Part shown: in pieces, positions 48,152 to 59,412 of the stretch
Position numbering within the stretch: position 1 is the stretch's first letter
How the letters are laid out: each line of letters begins with the position of its first letter
DNA from: Hamiltosporidium tvaerminnensis
Lineage: Eukaryota > Microsporidia > Dubosqiidae
Length of the DNA stretch: 64,000 bases
Direction of reading: 5' to 3'
NCBI GenBank assembly: GCA_022605425.2
Contig: CM061248.1
Span: 682,001 to 746,000 of the forward strand
Translations under genes and position numbers: made by a program
Notes under the pieces: generated by a model
The model's input: only the letters and a program-made list of their open reading frames with translations
Database searches by the model: none
Told to the model about the DNA's origin: nothing

Positions 48152-49000
48152 TTAATCTTGTAAAATATCGTCAAATGTTATAAAAATCATACTAAAAACA
48201 AAACTAAGCACACTTTTATAAAGCAATTCAAAGGATCCGTTGTACTTGGTTTTGATTTTGAGAGGTAAAGTACTCATGGCTCTCAAAAGTAATATTATCA
48301 TCAATAAAAATGCAAATTCTCTATTACGAGTGAACATTAAGCCAACAATAACTAATATTTTGACAAGAAGATCAGTTCTGATTCCTAAAATGGCAGATCT
48401 TATAGTGGCTAAAAAATCCGTCTTCTTTTTCTTTTCCGTAACGTAATAAAGAATTCCTTTGTTGGTAACTAATTTACTTGGATCAACTTTAATTTTCCTT
48501 CCATTATCTAATATTTTTACAAAAACTTTCCTATCGATTTGATTCATTTCTACACTGCCTTCCTCTTCCATTTCATTTGGTCTAATTATACGTTTTTTCA
48601 CATTAAAGCAACTTTCAGAAAAAATTGACGTACAATTTTTTTTAACATCAAATTTTAAAAATAAATCGCCATTTTCCCCCAAAGAAACCAAAGGTACCGT
48701 TTCACTGACAATTTTACCATTAAATATAATTTGAATCCACTGTGTAGAAATATCTTCTACATTGTATTTATTATTTTCTTCGATAACTTCTGTCTCTTTT
48801 TCTTTTCTTTCATTCATATTTTCAGCGATTAGAGTCTCATTAATATCGTATTTACAAAATGCTCCATGCATTTCATTTGACTCCTTTTCTTTGATCTTTT
48901 TTATTACATATTTTTTAACATCAAGTACTGTCTCTTCATGTGTATATTCTTTTTCAAAAAAAGTATTTCCACTTACATCATTCAAAACTAACTTTGCCAT
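48152..49000 (-). CDS. Ubiquitin-like-domain protein with C-terminal membrane segments (282 aa)
   Basis: Complete ORF whose ATG is immediately preceded by CCC. The N-terminal part holds a beta-grasp-like stretch: MAKLVLNDVSGN at the start and, after an acidic Glu/Lys/Asn insertion (about residues 37-82), WIQIIFNGKIVSETVPLVSL (residues 88-107) followed by GDLFLKF, which mirrors the ubiquitin pattern of L-I-F-x-G-K...L...L-x-L-x. Residues about 209-242 contain two hydrophobic stretches (LLVKILVIVGLMF; FAFLLMIILLLRAM), and 259-276 a third (YKSVLSFVFSMIFITF). Ubiquitin-like plus membrane hairpin is the layout of ER-associated degradation proteins of the Herp/Usa1 kind; this is an inference, not a demonstrated homology. 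Base use is less extreme than the surroundings, so it is likely a conserved gene. It stands alone. Confidence 0.85.
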   Translation of the reverse strand: MAKLVLNDVSGNTFFEKEYTHEETVLDVKKYVIKKIKEKESNEMHGAFCKYDINETLIAENMNERKEKETEVIEENNKYNVEDISTQWIQIIFNGKIVSETVPLVSLGENGDLFLKFDVKKNCTSIFSESCFNVKKRIIRPNEMEEEGSVEMNQIDRKVFVKILDNGRKIKVDPSKLVTNKGILYYVTEKKKKTDFLATIRSAILGIRTDLLVKILVIVGLMFTRNREFAFLLMIILLLRAMSTLPLKIKTKYNGSFELLYKSVLSFVFSMIFITFDDILQD

Positions 49001-49003
49001 GGG
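49001..49003 (-). promoter_or_regulatory. CCC motif abutting a start codon
   Basis: On the minus strand the sequence reads TTAACCC directly before ATG. It is the clearest microsporidian-type start motif in the window. Confidence 0.7.
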
Positions 49004-50542
49004 TTAACAATTTTTACTCCTTTTTATTTTTTTATTAAAGATAACTAAAACCAATTGAAAAATACTTTAAGCAATAAAAATAAGATAAGTTATAAACACC
49101 AATAAATTTAAAGATAATACTTTTTTAAAAAAATACTGGTTACAATTAATTATCATAATCTTTATATTTGTAGTTTATTGATAGTTAATAAGTTAAAATT
49201 TATTATTTTTTTAAATATTGGTATTTATAGGATATTTAATTTATTTAATTATAATGATAATTATAAATTTAAATTTAAATTCTAAGTTTGATAATATTGG
49301 TGTTTATATTATATTTTGTTATTTATATTTGTTAATATTTACTTTAGAACCATTGAAAATATTATCAAAAAGTCAAGAATTTTTTTCGTGTTTTCTATTA
49401 TCTACAAAAGTTATATTGTACCATCAATAAATGAATTAAAAAAAGGAAAAATTAATGGTTTCTGAAAAAAGAAAATGCAATTAATATTTTGTGGTAAATT
49501 AAAAGAAAAACCTTGATATTTAATTCAAAAAAATTTCTTGTTTATTTATTATATTTAAATACATGGATGTTATATTTAATTTATAATGTATTTTTCTTCT
49601 GAAAAAATATAAATAAAAAAATCTATGATTATTTATAAAAGTTGTGTTATATTATATTTTAAATAACGAGTTTTATATAAAAAAATATTTTTGTAAGAGA
49701 CATTCCTTTTTAATATTTTTTTTTATTTAAATCATTTTTTGTATAAAATATTTGTTATAAAAATTATTAATTAACTTTTTTTGTTAATTTTTTTTAAATT
49801 TTATAAAAAATATTTTTAATAATATAATATAGATTCTATATATTTTGAAAAAGAAATCCATCCATTGAATCAAAATATAAAATAAAGTGTCAAATATAAA
49901 ATAACTTTCAAATATAAAATTACTTTAAGTAAAGAATAGAAAGGTTGTATAGACAAATAAATATGAAGAAAAATTAACCAAATGAAATAAATTTTATTAT
50001 TTAATTAAAATTTTTAGAAAAATATGAAAATTTTACAATATAAGATATATATTAAAATATAATTACTGTAAATAATTTTTCTTTACAAATTATAAAATTA
50101 CTGTTCTTACTGTTTGAAGTGTAATGTTAATAACTAAATACATTTGAACAGAAATTTTTTTGTGTATTCGGCTCAATATAAAATATAGAGAAATATGCGT
50201 TTCAATTTATTTTACCTTGGTTTTCAAATTTTATATTACGTTAAGCAACCATCAATTTAATTAAGAATTTGATATTTTTAAATATGTACGAACTTAATAA
50301 ATGGAAGGAGAGGAATGATTGATACAAGGAATTTGGATGAAGCCACGATTGAAATCTAGAAATATTCAATTAAATATTAGCCTTTATATATTTCAAGTAT
50401 CAAAATTTTTAAGAATATACGCTAATATAAAATTTATAGAATATTTTTTCAATCTACAAAAAAATTTAAATGGAACACCTAGTGAATATAAAATTAAATT
50501 AATAATATCTTATGAGGAATTTTATTTTTATTCTTTTGTATT
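49004..50542. other. Very AT-rich stretch without a supported gene
   Basis: A 58-codon frame from the ATG at 49254 (to 49430) is hydrophobic and could encode a small membrane protein, but has no CCC motif or homologue; I do not call it. A 94-codon TTG-opened frame at 50319-50603 runs into a family B repeat. Confidence 0.4.
49870..49927. repeat. Short tandem repeat, about 19-bp unit, three copies
   Basis: TCAAAATATAAAATAAAGTG, TCAAATATAAAATAACTT and TCAAATATAAAATTACTTT follow one another. Simple AT-rich tandem duplication. Confidence 0.7.
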
Positions 50543-50775
50543 TTTATTGGTGAAGGATAATAACCACATTAAAAACCATCTGCTTGGAAATGAGTGCGTA
50601 TAATTGGGCAGAAAATCATTGCAGTCATTAGAGTGCGATATAAAACACACTGAATACATAGGCCAACAGCTTATAATCACGAGCTACAACAGATTAAAAG
50701 AAACAAATTGAAAACTTTCATCTGTTACTCCTCGACATCGAGAGGTAAAAGAGGAATCGAATAGGCAAGCAAGTA
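50543..50775 (+). repeat. Family B dispersed repeat, short form
   Basis: Head GGTGAAGGATAATAACCACA, then AACCATCTGCTTGGAAATGA, CATAGGCCAACAGCTTATAA, CTACAACAGATTAAAAGAAA, CGACATCGAGAGGTAAAAGA, and tail AATAGGCAAGCAAGTAATTA. The central segment of the long form is absent. Confidence 0.82.
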
Positions 50776-51359
50776 ATTAAGTCATATTTTTATAAATATA
50801 ATTAACTGCTATAACTTTAAGAAGGTTCTTTAGTCTGAAGTATTATTTTTCAAGGGCTCCAATCTATTTAGCCTGCAGGCTAATATAGCTTCTATTAAAA
50901 AAGTCTCGGGAGAAAATAATTCATTAGCTTTTATACCAACAATCTGAAAAATATTTCTTCATTATTTATTATAATATTTTTGAGATGAAATGTTAAAAGT
51001 TTCACAGATTTTCAAAAAAAATAAAATTGTATCCTACAAATATTTTTACATGATATTTGCAAATCGATTACTATAATTTATAGAATCCCCCGGCCAAGGA
51101 ATTGAATAGCGCATATAAATTGGCACAAGAGTTTATTTCGCATTAAGCACATTCTTAAGTGTAAAAAAAAAATTTTAAATAGAAATATACCAAAACTATT
51201 TATGATAAAATCCCAAATAAATATTTAAATTCATTATTGATGGTTTCTCTAGTAAATTTAACTCGAAACTTCATTGATTTTATAAATAATGAATTATCTA
51301 GATATTTTTTGTTATTTCTTTTGAAATGTCACGATATTATAATAAAAATCCGAATAACC
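50776..51359. other. AT-rich spacer
   Basis: No gene recognised. Confidence 0.4.
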
Positions 51360-51372
51360 TTTAACAAACATT

Positions 51373-51664
51373 TTAATTAAAAAAAATTCTCGGTTAAAAT
51401 ATTTTTACGATTTTTATGCATTTTCTTCTACCTCTTTTACCACTGTTGCTTCTTCTTCTAAATCCGACTCTTCATTTATATTTATCGTGGGTTCCTTTAA
51501 CGTGGTTCCTCCTTCTGAAATAAGGGGTGTATTATTTTTTGTTTTTAAATTTTTTGCACATTCTTGCTCTCTACTCGCTTCTTTTAAAGGTGGTGTTGGT
51601 TTCCAATGCATCTCTGCTCTCATAATAACACCCATTGGTGCTCTCTCCCAGCTCTCTTTGGCAT
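51373..51664 (-). mobile_element. R2-type LINE, short 5'-truncated copy with target-site duplication
   Basis: On the minus strand it begins ATGCCAAAGAGAGCTGGGAG (corresponding to about 18652 of the long copy), encodes only the polar C-terminal tail (a 73-codon open frame at 51635-51414) and ends AAATATTTTAACCGAGAATT plus an A/T tail. It is bounded by TTTAACAAACATT (51360-51372) and TTTAACGAACATT (51665-51677), a 13-bp duplication with one mismatch. Confidence 0.9.
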
Positions 51665-51679
51665 TTTAACGAACATTAA

Positions 51680-54600
51680 AAACCGATTGATTTAAATTAT
51701 ATTACAAATTCATAAAAAAAATTATCTATAATTGCAATTTTTTTTTATAACTTTTTATATTTTTTTATCTAAAACAACCTACTCTACAAAAAAAAGCCTG
51801 GGGAGATGGATTGAAGACCAATTGTATTACGTCATTATTGAAAGGATCATGCTCCGTTATTTATTCTTTATTGTGTAAACCATTCTTAAAAGTAAATTTA
51901 TCTTAGGTATTTTATCTAAACAAGTCTTTTTTTTCTATTTTTATTTATTCAATCATATCTTTTTAGAAAGAAAGAAACTTTTAGAGATTTCTGATTGTAT
52001 TTTCTGGGTTATAAAACCACAAAAAGTATAAATAAATCTTAAATTTTAAAGGTAAATAGACCTATGAAAATTCCCTACAACATCAATTTCGGGGCAAGTA
52101 GAAACCCATAGTACTTTCTCGTAGTGAAAAAATCATTATCTAAATTTATATTTTTGTCTGAAATTGTATTAATGTCCCATATGAAGAATTTCAAGTTGCA
52201 GTTTGACATTCAGATTCATAAAGATAAGCTTTAAATTTAATATCTTTGATTTCTAAAAAGTTCTGTAAATTTTGATTGTTATTCATTCAAAAGTCTATAT
52301 TTGTTATTTTTCTCAATTAAATTTGTGAGCTCATTCAACTTTCTAATATTGTTAAGTTTTAGAGTTGAATTTAGGTTTTTTAAGTATTTTTCAGCGCGTA
52401 TTCCACGAAAAATATCGATTTGATATATGTAAATCTCAAGACTAACTGTAAAAACCCTTAAAGTTTATTTCTCAAAAGTTATAGAAAGAAATTTTAAATT
52501 ATAAGAACGAAATATTTTTAAATCTACATTATGAATGAGATTTGGTCTTTTTAAACAGATTGAGTTAAAATATGCCGGTTTAAAGAACGAAATGAACGAA
52601 TATAATTGCTTCTAAATTTTAGCATTAAATAAATGATTTGTAACATTTAAATGAGTTATAATATATAAATTTCAGTAACTTTTTTAATTTGAATGAAATT
52701 AAAAATTAAATATCTCATTTCAATATGTTTTTAAGTGATAAAACAAAATAAATCTTTATTTATTTTTTTCAATTAATCGAAAACCTAACATTTTTAATGA
52801 TTAATATTTTGAAATTTTTACATCTTAAACTAAAATTTTTGATCTACATAATATATTTATAAATAAAATATTTTATTTTTTTGGTTCTAAAGCTAGAGTA
52901 GAGTATTTTGGTGATTTTAAGTATATTTCGCTGTTTAAAGAGTGTTTGAACATAATTAACATTTCCATTGATAATATTTTATTTTTTATATATAAGACAA
53001 ACTTTAATATATATCCATATTATTTTGACTCGTCGTTTTACTTAATATATTAAGTCTTGTATCTAAAAAATAAGAACTCGTAAGATTTTTCTTTAGGGTT
53101 GCTGTTGTTTTTTTATATTTTTTGCAGTTAATTAGATTATCCGCTATTTATTTTTTAGCCGTTACGAATCTTTTTGGCTACTTCCACTCTCAGAATTAAA
53201 CTCAAAGCGTTCGTGCTGCATAGCCTAGATATTTTTTTATTTAAAAATATTTTGAAACATTTTTCTTAAATTTTTGAGATACTGTTCGACTCAAAGCAAA
53301 TTTTTAGGTAAAGTAAAGACTTTAACAATCATATACCCTAGCTTTTAAAATAATAAAGTTCACAGTCCTTGGAACTGTACTAATGATATCTTCAACACTC
53401 TAAGGTTTTTTTAAATCGCCTTTAAATATGTTAATTTGTATTTTACTAAATGCTATTATTTATGTTCTAAATTATAACAGCTCTCATTGCAAAATATCCT
53501 AAAATTAATGTGTCAAAGCCAGATACTGAGTGTCGTAGTTGTATAAGTAAATTTTAAATGTACATAAGATTAAAAAAGTAAATTTACCAGCCTCTATTTG
53601 TTCGAATAAACTTTCATTCTATCTTATAAAGTTCTTATATAGCCCGTTTAATTAAAAGTTTGGCTTTCACTTTTTTTTCCAAGAATTTAAGAATATTTTC
53701 AAACACAATCATCAAAAAAAAGCAGGAATATATCGAAATATAACTATCCGATACCGATTAATCTTTCTTTATAAACATTTAATCTTATCATAAAAGTTTT
53801 TGATAAGGTATGCAAATAATAATACTTCTCTTTGTACAAAAAATTCATATATTTGATAAAAAAAAAACCAAATTCCTATTTAAAAATCCGATTCACTTGT
53901 TATTTATTCACAAATATATTTGATTTAGCTTTTACTTAACATCTAAAATCATATATTGCTCAAAATTTTAAGAATACTTTATGGGTGTGTATCAGTGCCA
54001 GATGTTTGTCAAGATTTTTTTGATCTAAAAATATCATTTTAATTCAGATTTAAACATCCAAATCCATTAAACTACAAACAAAGAAGTTGAATCGTTGACA
54101 AGTCATAGAAAAATAAATGTGCTATAAATAAATTAGTGGCTTAGCATATATACATTTTTTTAAGGTTTTTTTTTAATTTCTATTAGCTCGAGTATTTCTC
54201 GTAGCCGATGTTACTTTTAATATATTTTTGCCGCATCTGCTTCAAAAGGCAGATTTTACCAGCTTACTCCTAGTTTAATGGCTTTAGATATATACTTAAT
54301 TAGGCTAAATTTGTAAGAAAATTTTCATATTAAGTGTGGCTTTATAAATTTTTTCTTAAAATGGAAACCGTATTATTTCGAAATCTATACTTGCAATCAA
54401 CCCTCTTCAGAACCATAACATATATAAAATTTTTATAAATTTCAATTGGTTTCTAAATCAGAGCTGAATAATAACTTTTCAAACAGCCTAACTTAAAATC
54501 AATAACTCTAATAAACCCGAATAAAATATTACAAATATAGGTCTACGATTCTGTCGTACATCCCACTTTTAATTTTCCTTGTAAATTTTAGATTCAATAT

Positions 54601-55890
54601 GTTACTTATTTTCAAAAAGTCACAAGTATTTAAAGCTAAATAATTCATTTAAAAGTTCCAACTTATTTATTTTTTTTCAAATTTTATATAAAACATGCCT
54701 TATAATATACCTAATCTATAATCGATATTTAATACCGGAGTCTAAAACTATTTCTGTTTTCTGTCTAGGGAATTTAAAATTGCATCAAACCTATTTTGAA
54801 AATGTACTTTTCGCAATGAGAAATATCATTGTTTAAGCGATTTTTTAATTTTATATCCAAAGAATTTAATTAATGTTTTTACTTTTGTTATTTATTTCAG
54901 CACAACACTGTTATACCTAGAGGTTCTCATTATCCAAATATTCATGTGCAACTTGTATAATGCATGTAATTGAGATAATGTAGCGGTGAAGGAAAATCAA
55001 TATTTTCTCTAAATATAGGATTAATAAACCACAAAGCTTCTATAGGCCGAATAAATTTAGAGTTCTGGAGTTCTGATTCATATTTTAAATTTACTTAAAG
55101 TTATCTCTTAATTAGTATAGGGTGTATTTTCGTGATAAAAACACTGTACGATGGTAAAGATAATCCTGGACATATAATCTCTCACTAAACTTTTTTTTAT
55201 TGTTTCTTTCAATCTAAAATAAAAGATTCATAATTCACAGAATCGTCTCATCTGAAAATTACGCCATATTATATTCGACTCTTCTTAGGTCGTTCAATCT
55301 AGGCTTTGAAACATTAAAAACCAAAAAAAAACAATACAATTATTTTGTTATCGCCTTTTTTCGTGTTTAAGCTATAGCATATTTATATATTTGTTTATTT
55401 CGGGATAATAGAGATCGCAATAAAAGCTTTTATAACGTGCTATGATCGCAGAATACACCTTAAAATGTTATTATGCTATAAAAGATGCAACTAGTGCAGC
55501 ATTTCTACAAGAATGCCGAATTTTGTGATTTTGATACTTCTGATATTTTAGTTTAGACCGGGCAATCAATTTTTACAATTCCTTTTAAGATTAAATCTAA
55601 ATACTTTCATTTCCAAACTTTATATAAACCTTCTTTTTATTTTTAACTGTCTATTCAAGATATTTTTAAATTAATCTTTTAAAATTCATATTTTCACATA
55701 GGCTGAATCTAATGTGCTTTACGAACACATAAATTTTCGAATATTTTTTTTTTCATTATATTAAATTTGGAGTCTGATTCTTTACTAAAATAATCAGTGA
55801 ATTACTAAAGACATCGTTTTTCTATTATATTTTTTGATTATATTTGTAGCCTGTCTTAATTGGAAGAAATATTTGTCTATCATTTGCTTT
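51680..55890. other. 4.2-kb stretch with no recognised gene
   Basis: No frame above 60 codons is open. Composition is less extreme than in 24846-31490, so decayed genes or elements may lie here. One minus-strand string near 53380 reads LRVLKISLVQFQGL, reminiscent of a leucine-rich repeat, but I cannot extend it. Confidence 0.45.
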
Positions 55891-55894
55891 TTTT

Positions 55895-56114
55895 ACATAT
55901 TCCATTCAACTTTTACCACTCGGTGTCGAGGATGAACAAAGGAAAGTTTTCAAATCAGGTTCTTTTAAGCTGCTGTAATACGAGATTATGGGGAATTGGC
56001 CTATGGATCAAATTGGTTTATATCCCACTAAAATAGAAACAGTAATTTTCACACGATTTTATACACTCATTGCTAATCAGATAGGTTTTAATGTAGTTAT
56101 CTTCTCTCCACCCA
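55895..56114 (-). repeat. Family B dispersed repeat, short form
   Basis: On the minus strand: GGGTGGAGAGAAGATAACTA, AACCTATCTGATTAGCAATG, GGGATATAAACCAATTTGAT, CATAGGCCAATTCCCCATAA, CAGCAGCTTAAAAGAACCTG, CGACACCGAGTGGTAAAAGT and GGAATATG. Complete short form. Confidence 0.85.
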
Positions 56115-56484
56115 ATAATTTTTTGAACTGGTTAATCATATAGTAGTTGGTAAAAAAAATTATCCTGAAATTACACAATAAAAATTTATATTGAAATCAT
56201 AAAAACTTTATTATCATTTTTTTAAAAAAAGAGATAATGAATAATCAAACCTGAAAATTTTTTAATCAAAATAAAAATTCCAAGTATAAAAATACATAAA
56301 TTTTATACAATTAAAACATTTTTACATTCATTTTAGTTCAATAATTTTTGATAAAATTATTGCGGTTTTTCAATTTATATGAAATAAATAGCAATATAAA
56401 AAAAATGTGATAAAAAGTATTTTTAACTTTATTATCTTATAAAAACAAAAGAAAACATTTATATTTTTGTTTCCTGATACAAAA
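56115..56484. other. AT-rich spacer upstream of a small gene
   Basis: No feature beyond AT-richness; no CCC motif close to the ATG at 56485. Confidence 0.4.
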
Positions 56485-56871
56485 ATGATCAATCGAAAAG
56501 AAGAAAATTATAGAAAAGAAATACGAAAAATCAATAATTATTCTAATAATGATCAAATAACAGAATATTATGCCGATGAATATAATGCAGTACCTTATCC
56601 GATCATTATAGAAAATAATGACTCTGAATATGAGGTGTTTTTTGATAGTTTGGATGATGTTTTAAAAACGTATAAATCTATGGTCAAAAAAACCGTGATG
56701 TTTGAGTACAAATACGCTAATTGTAACAGGAAACTTTTTGAAGAACTATATCCGCTTTTAGAAGAAGCCAAAAGAATACTCTATATATATTATAAAAGGT
56801 ATCTTATACATAAAATCGATATATCCAGTGATATGTACATTGAAGAATTTATTGCATCTTTCGAAAATTAA
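56485..56871 (+). CDS. Hypothetical charged protein (128 aa)
   Basis: I do not recognise it. The start is placed at the first ATG (MINRKEENYRKE), because an in-frame TTG upstream is not a plausible eukaryotic start. The protein is hydrophilic, with a Lys/Asn/Glu-rich N-terminus, then VPYPIIIENNDSEYEVFFDS and a C-terminal half that looks helical (LFEELYPLLEEAKRILYIYY). There is no signal peptide or membrane segment. Amino-acid variety is greater than in chance frames of this DNA, and the coding strand is purine-rich, which supports a real gene. It stands alone between a family B repeat and an AT-rich spacer. It could instead be a fragment of a longer dead gene. Confidence 0.55.
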   Translation: MINRKEENYRKEIRKINNYSNNDQITEYYADEYNAVPYPIIIENNDSEYEVFFDSLDDVLKTYKSMVKKTVMFEYKYANCNRKLFEELYPLLEEAKRILYIYYKRYLIHKIDISSDMYIEEFIASFEN

Positions 56872-57794
56872 ATATAAATTTTAATTTCTATTCATCGCGA
56901 AGGTAATAAATAAATTGATTCTTTTTTCTAATTTTGGAATATAAATTTTTACTTCCCGATACTTTAAGTTATATAAGTCTTGACTTACTGTGCAATATCC
57001 TTTAAAAATTCGCAAAATGTAATGTTTTACTTCAAAATTTGGTCAAAAATACGTGAAATAAATATAAAAAAATATTTTTTATTCAATTATATCTGTCTAA
57101 CACTTTTGGAAATTTAAAAATTTTTATGTTATTTTGTAAGATGTGGTCAATAAATAAAATAAACAAGAAAATAAATTTGCCTATAAATAAGTTTTTAACT
57201 AAAAAAATAAGTTTTAAATCTATATTTCAGTTCACAAATAGTTTTTAAATATTACGGCCGATAGGTATTTTCTGAAAATAAATTGTATTTTAGATTCAAC
57301 AAATTTAGATCAAATATATTTTGAGTATTTTTATAGATGAATAACTTTTTGCCATAAAAAATATAATATTTTGTTTGGAGTATCAATAGAATAGTAAAAG
57401 AACGATTTTTATATTCAAAATTAGATTCTTTTTTCTGGAAAATAGAAAAAAAACACATAAAACCTGTGGTAGATGATTCAAAGCAAAAAAAAGAATAAAT
57501 TTAAAATTTACATTAAATTCAAACTATTTTAAAAATTAATAATTTGAAAAGTATGACTTAGTAGATATTTTAAGGTTATATATTTTTTTCATGTTATGTA
57601 CATTTCAAATTCCCTGAGATTTTGGTAAGATAATAAAAAATGAATTCTAATTTTTAAACAGGTTATAAACCTAGTCGTATTTTACAAAAATATTATTACT
57701 AAAATTCAAGTTTGGCTTTTTACATAATTTCAAATTCCGAGTATACGCTGGCCTTTGTTCTTTGAATAATATATATTTTAAGTTGAAATAACAA
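56872..57794. other. AT-rich stretch without a recognised gene
   Basis: A 68-codon minus-strand frame (57252-57458) has no motif and is not called. Confidence 0.4.
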
Positions 57795-58545
57795 ACTTTT
57801 AACTCAATAAATATCACATCTTTTTAAAAACAGTATCATGTGTTAATTTTTAGTGAATTTAGCGCAGTTCTAGATTTAAATATAATCCAGTCCAGCATAT
57901 CCTCGGCATAGCATATAATGTTCAAATTTCAAATATTTTCATCGAAAAGGTTAGAAAAACATTGGAAATGGATTGAGCACTTTCCCTGCTATCGTTATAT
58001 TCGTTGACTAATATGTGAATTACAGGTCGAAATCAAACCCTTGCTCTCAAAGATCAGCAGCACATTTAGGTACTTTAAACTTTCCAAACTGAATAGACCT
58101 ACTGCCGAAGAAAATTTCTTCGATTTAAATATGATTTACAAAGACGTCACAATGCCATATCATAGGAAAAACCTGCTAATGACTTACTTGCTTTTTAGAG
58201 CTATTTATTTCGTATTTACGAAGGCGCAAAGTCTTCTAAACCGAATGCGCAAGACTGGATTGCCATGCCTTTATCTAGAAACTGCTTATGAGTTCTTCAG
58301 TGGCCTCCAATCTAGTTAACAAAAAATTAAAAACAGAGTTAGCGGAAAAAGATTCATTATTTTCAGGATAATCTCCTCCTAATATTATTTACAATATAAC
58401 AATCAAAATAGCAATAAATTATCATTCTAGTAAAAATTAAACAATTATTTCCACACGTATTTCACTTACTAATTGCCAAACAGTGGGTTTCTATAGTGAA
58501 TTTTCTTTATTGATCAACATGGTTATCCTTCTTCATCATCAAGTT
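57795..58545 (-). repeat. Family A dispersed repeat, decayed copy
   Basis: On the plus strand it opens with AATATCACATCTTTTTAAAA (complement of the A 3' end), then GAATTTAGCGCAGTTCTAGA, AAGTCTTCTAAACCGAATGC, CTCCAATCTAGTTA and ends CATGGTTATCCTTCTTCATC, the complement of the head. The 92-codon frame at 58041-58319 is a by-product. Confidence 0.75.
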
Positions 58546-58994
58546 GAAAAAAATAATATATTTATTTAAACGATTTGTTATGCTGTTACTGTTTTTCTTG
58601 GCTTAAATCCTTTCTTTGGGCGCTTTAGATCATCTTACTAGATTTTCTGTTCGAATTAAATTTTGCTTAAAATATCGACTATAGCGTAACAGCCAAGACA
58701 AGGAATGGAATATTTAGCGCATTTGTTGCTTCAAGACTATCTTTGTTGATATGTACATCAAATAAGTCTAGATTCTATTTGTATCGGAGCTTTTCGTACA
58801 ACGATGATTCCTGCCGTTGACTATATTTCATCGGTAATGAGCATTGGATTACGACTTTGCAGTTTCTCGAGATATAATTTTTAATGTGTTTCTATGTACA
58901 ATTAAATTTATATATCTCTTGTGTCTTTTATGTATTTGAGATTCAAAGATATAAGACTATATTTATCTTTGTCTCGAATTAAATTATAAAATCG
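58546..58994. other. Spacer
   Basis: No feature recognised. Confidence 0.35.
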
Positions 58995-59412
58995 TATCTA
59001 GTTACTATTTTAGTCCTCTTTTACCCTCTGTGTCGAGGTGGACAATAGAAGCCATCTTATCTGTTGATGATCAAAGTCTTAGCATTGGCTAGATCAATTC
59101 CTGTTTCACATAAAGCCGGTTTTATGAGGCAAACCATTTCAACTTCACTGATTCTTCTGTTTTATAGGTTAAGCCTTACACTTAAAAGTTTACAATTTAT
59201 AGTCCGGTTTCCATACCTGTATTGGGTTTGAGGAAGTCTTCTGTTTTCCCATTATTTTTCTTTTAATCTTCTGTAACCCGGAATTATACGAGATTGATCC
59301 ATAGATAAGATTGGTTTATACCCCACAAAAACGTCAAAAATTATTTTCAGACCAATTTAACTTGCTTATTACCAAGAATGTGGTTTTTGATCTGATTTTT
59401 GTCTCTTCAAAA
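58995..59412 (-). repeat. Family B dispersed repeat, long form, decayed
   Basis: Read on the minus strand: AAGAGACAAAAATCAGATCA (head), GGGGTATAAACCAATCTTAT, GGGTTACAGAAGATTAAAAG, then the long-form segment with CATAAAACCGGCTTTATGTG, and CCACCTCGACACAGAGGGTA. It matches the layout of 35845-36255. Confidence 0.7.

Noticed and set aside
49254-49430. Small hydrophobic protein of 58 codons
   Set aside because: No CCC motif or homologue, and such Ile/Leu/Phe-rich frames are expected by chance in DNA of this composition.
53500-55100. Three loosely similar strings (CTCTATTTGTTCGAATAAA, CTCTAATAAACCCGAATAAA, CTTCTATAGGCCGAATAAA) as a spaced repeat
   Set aside because: Similarity stops at the core in both directions; probably coincidence in AT-rich DNA.
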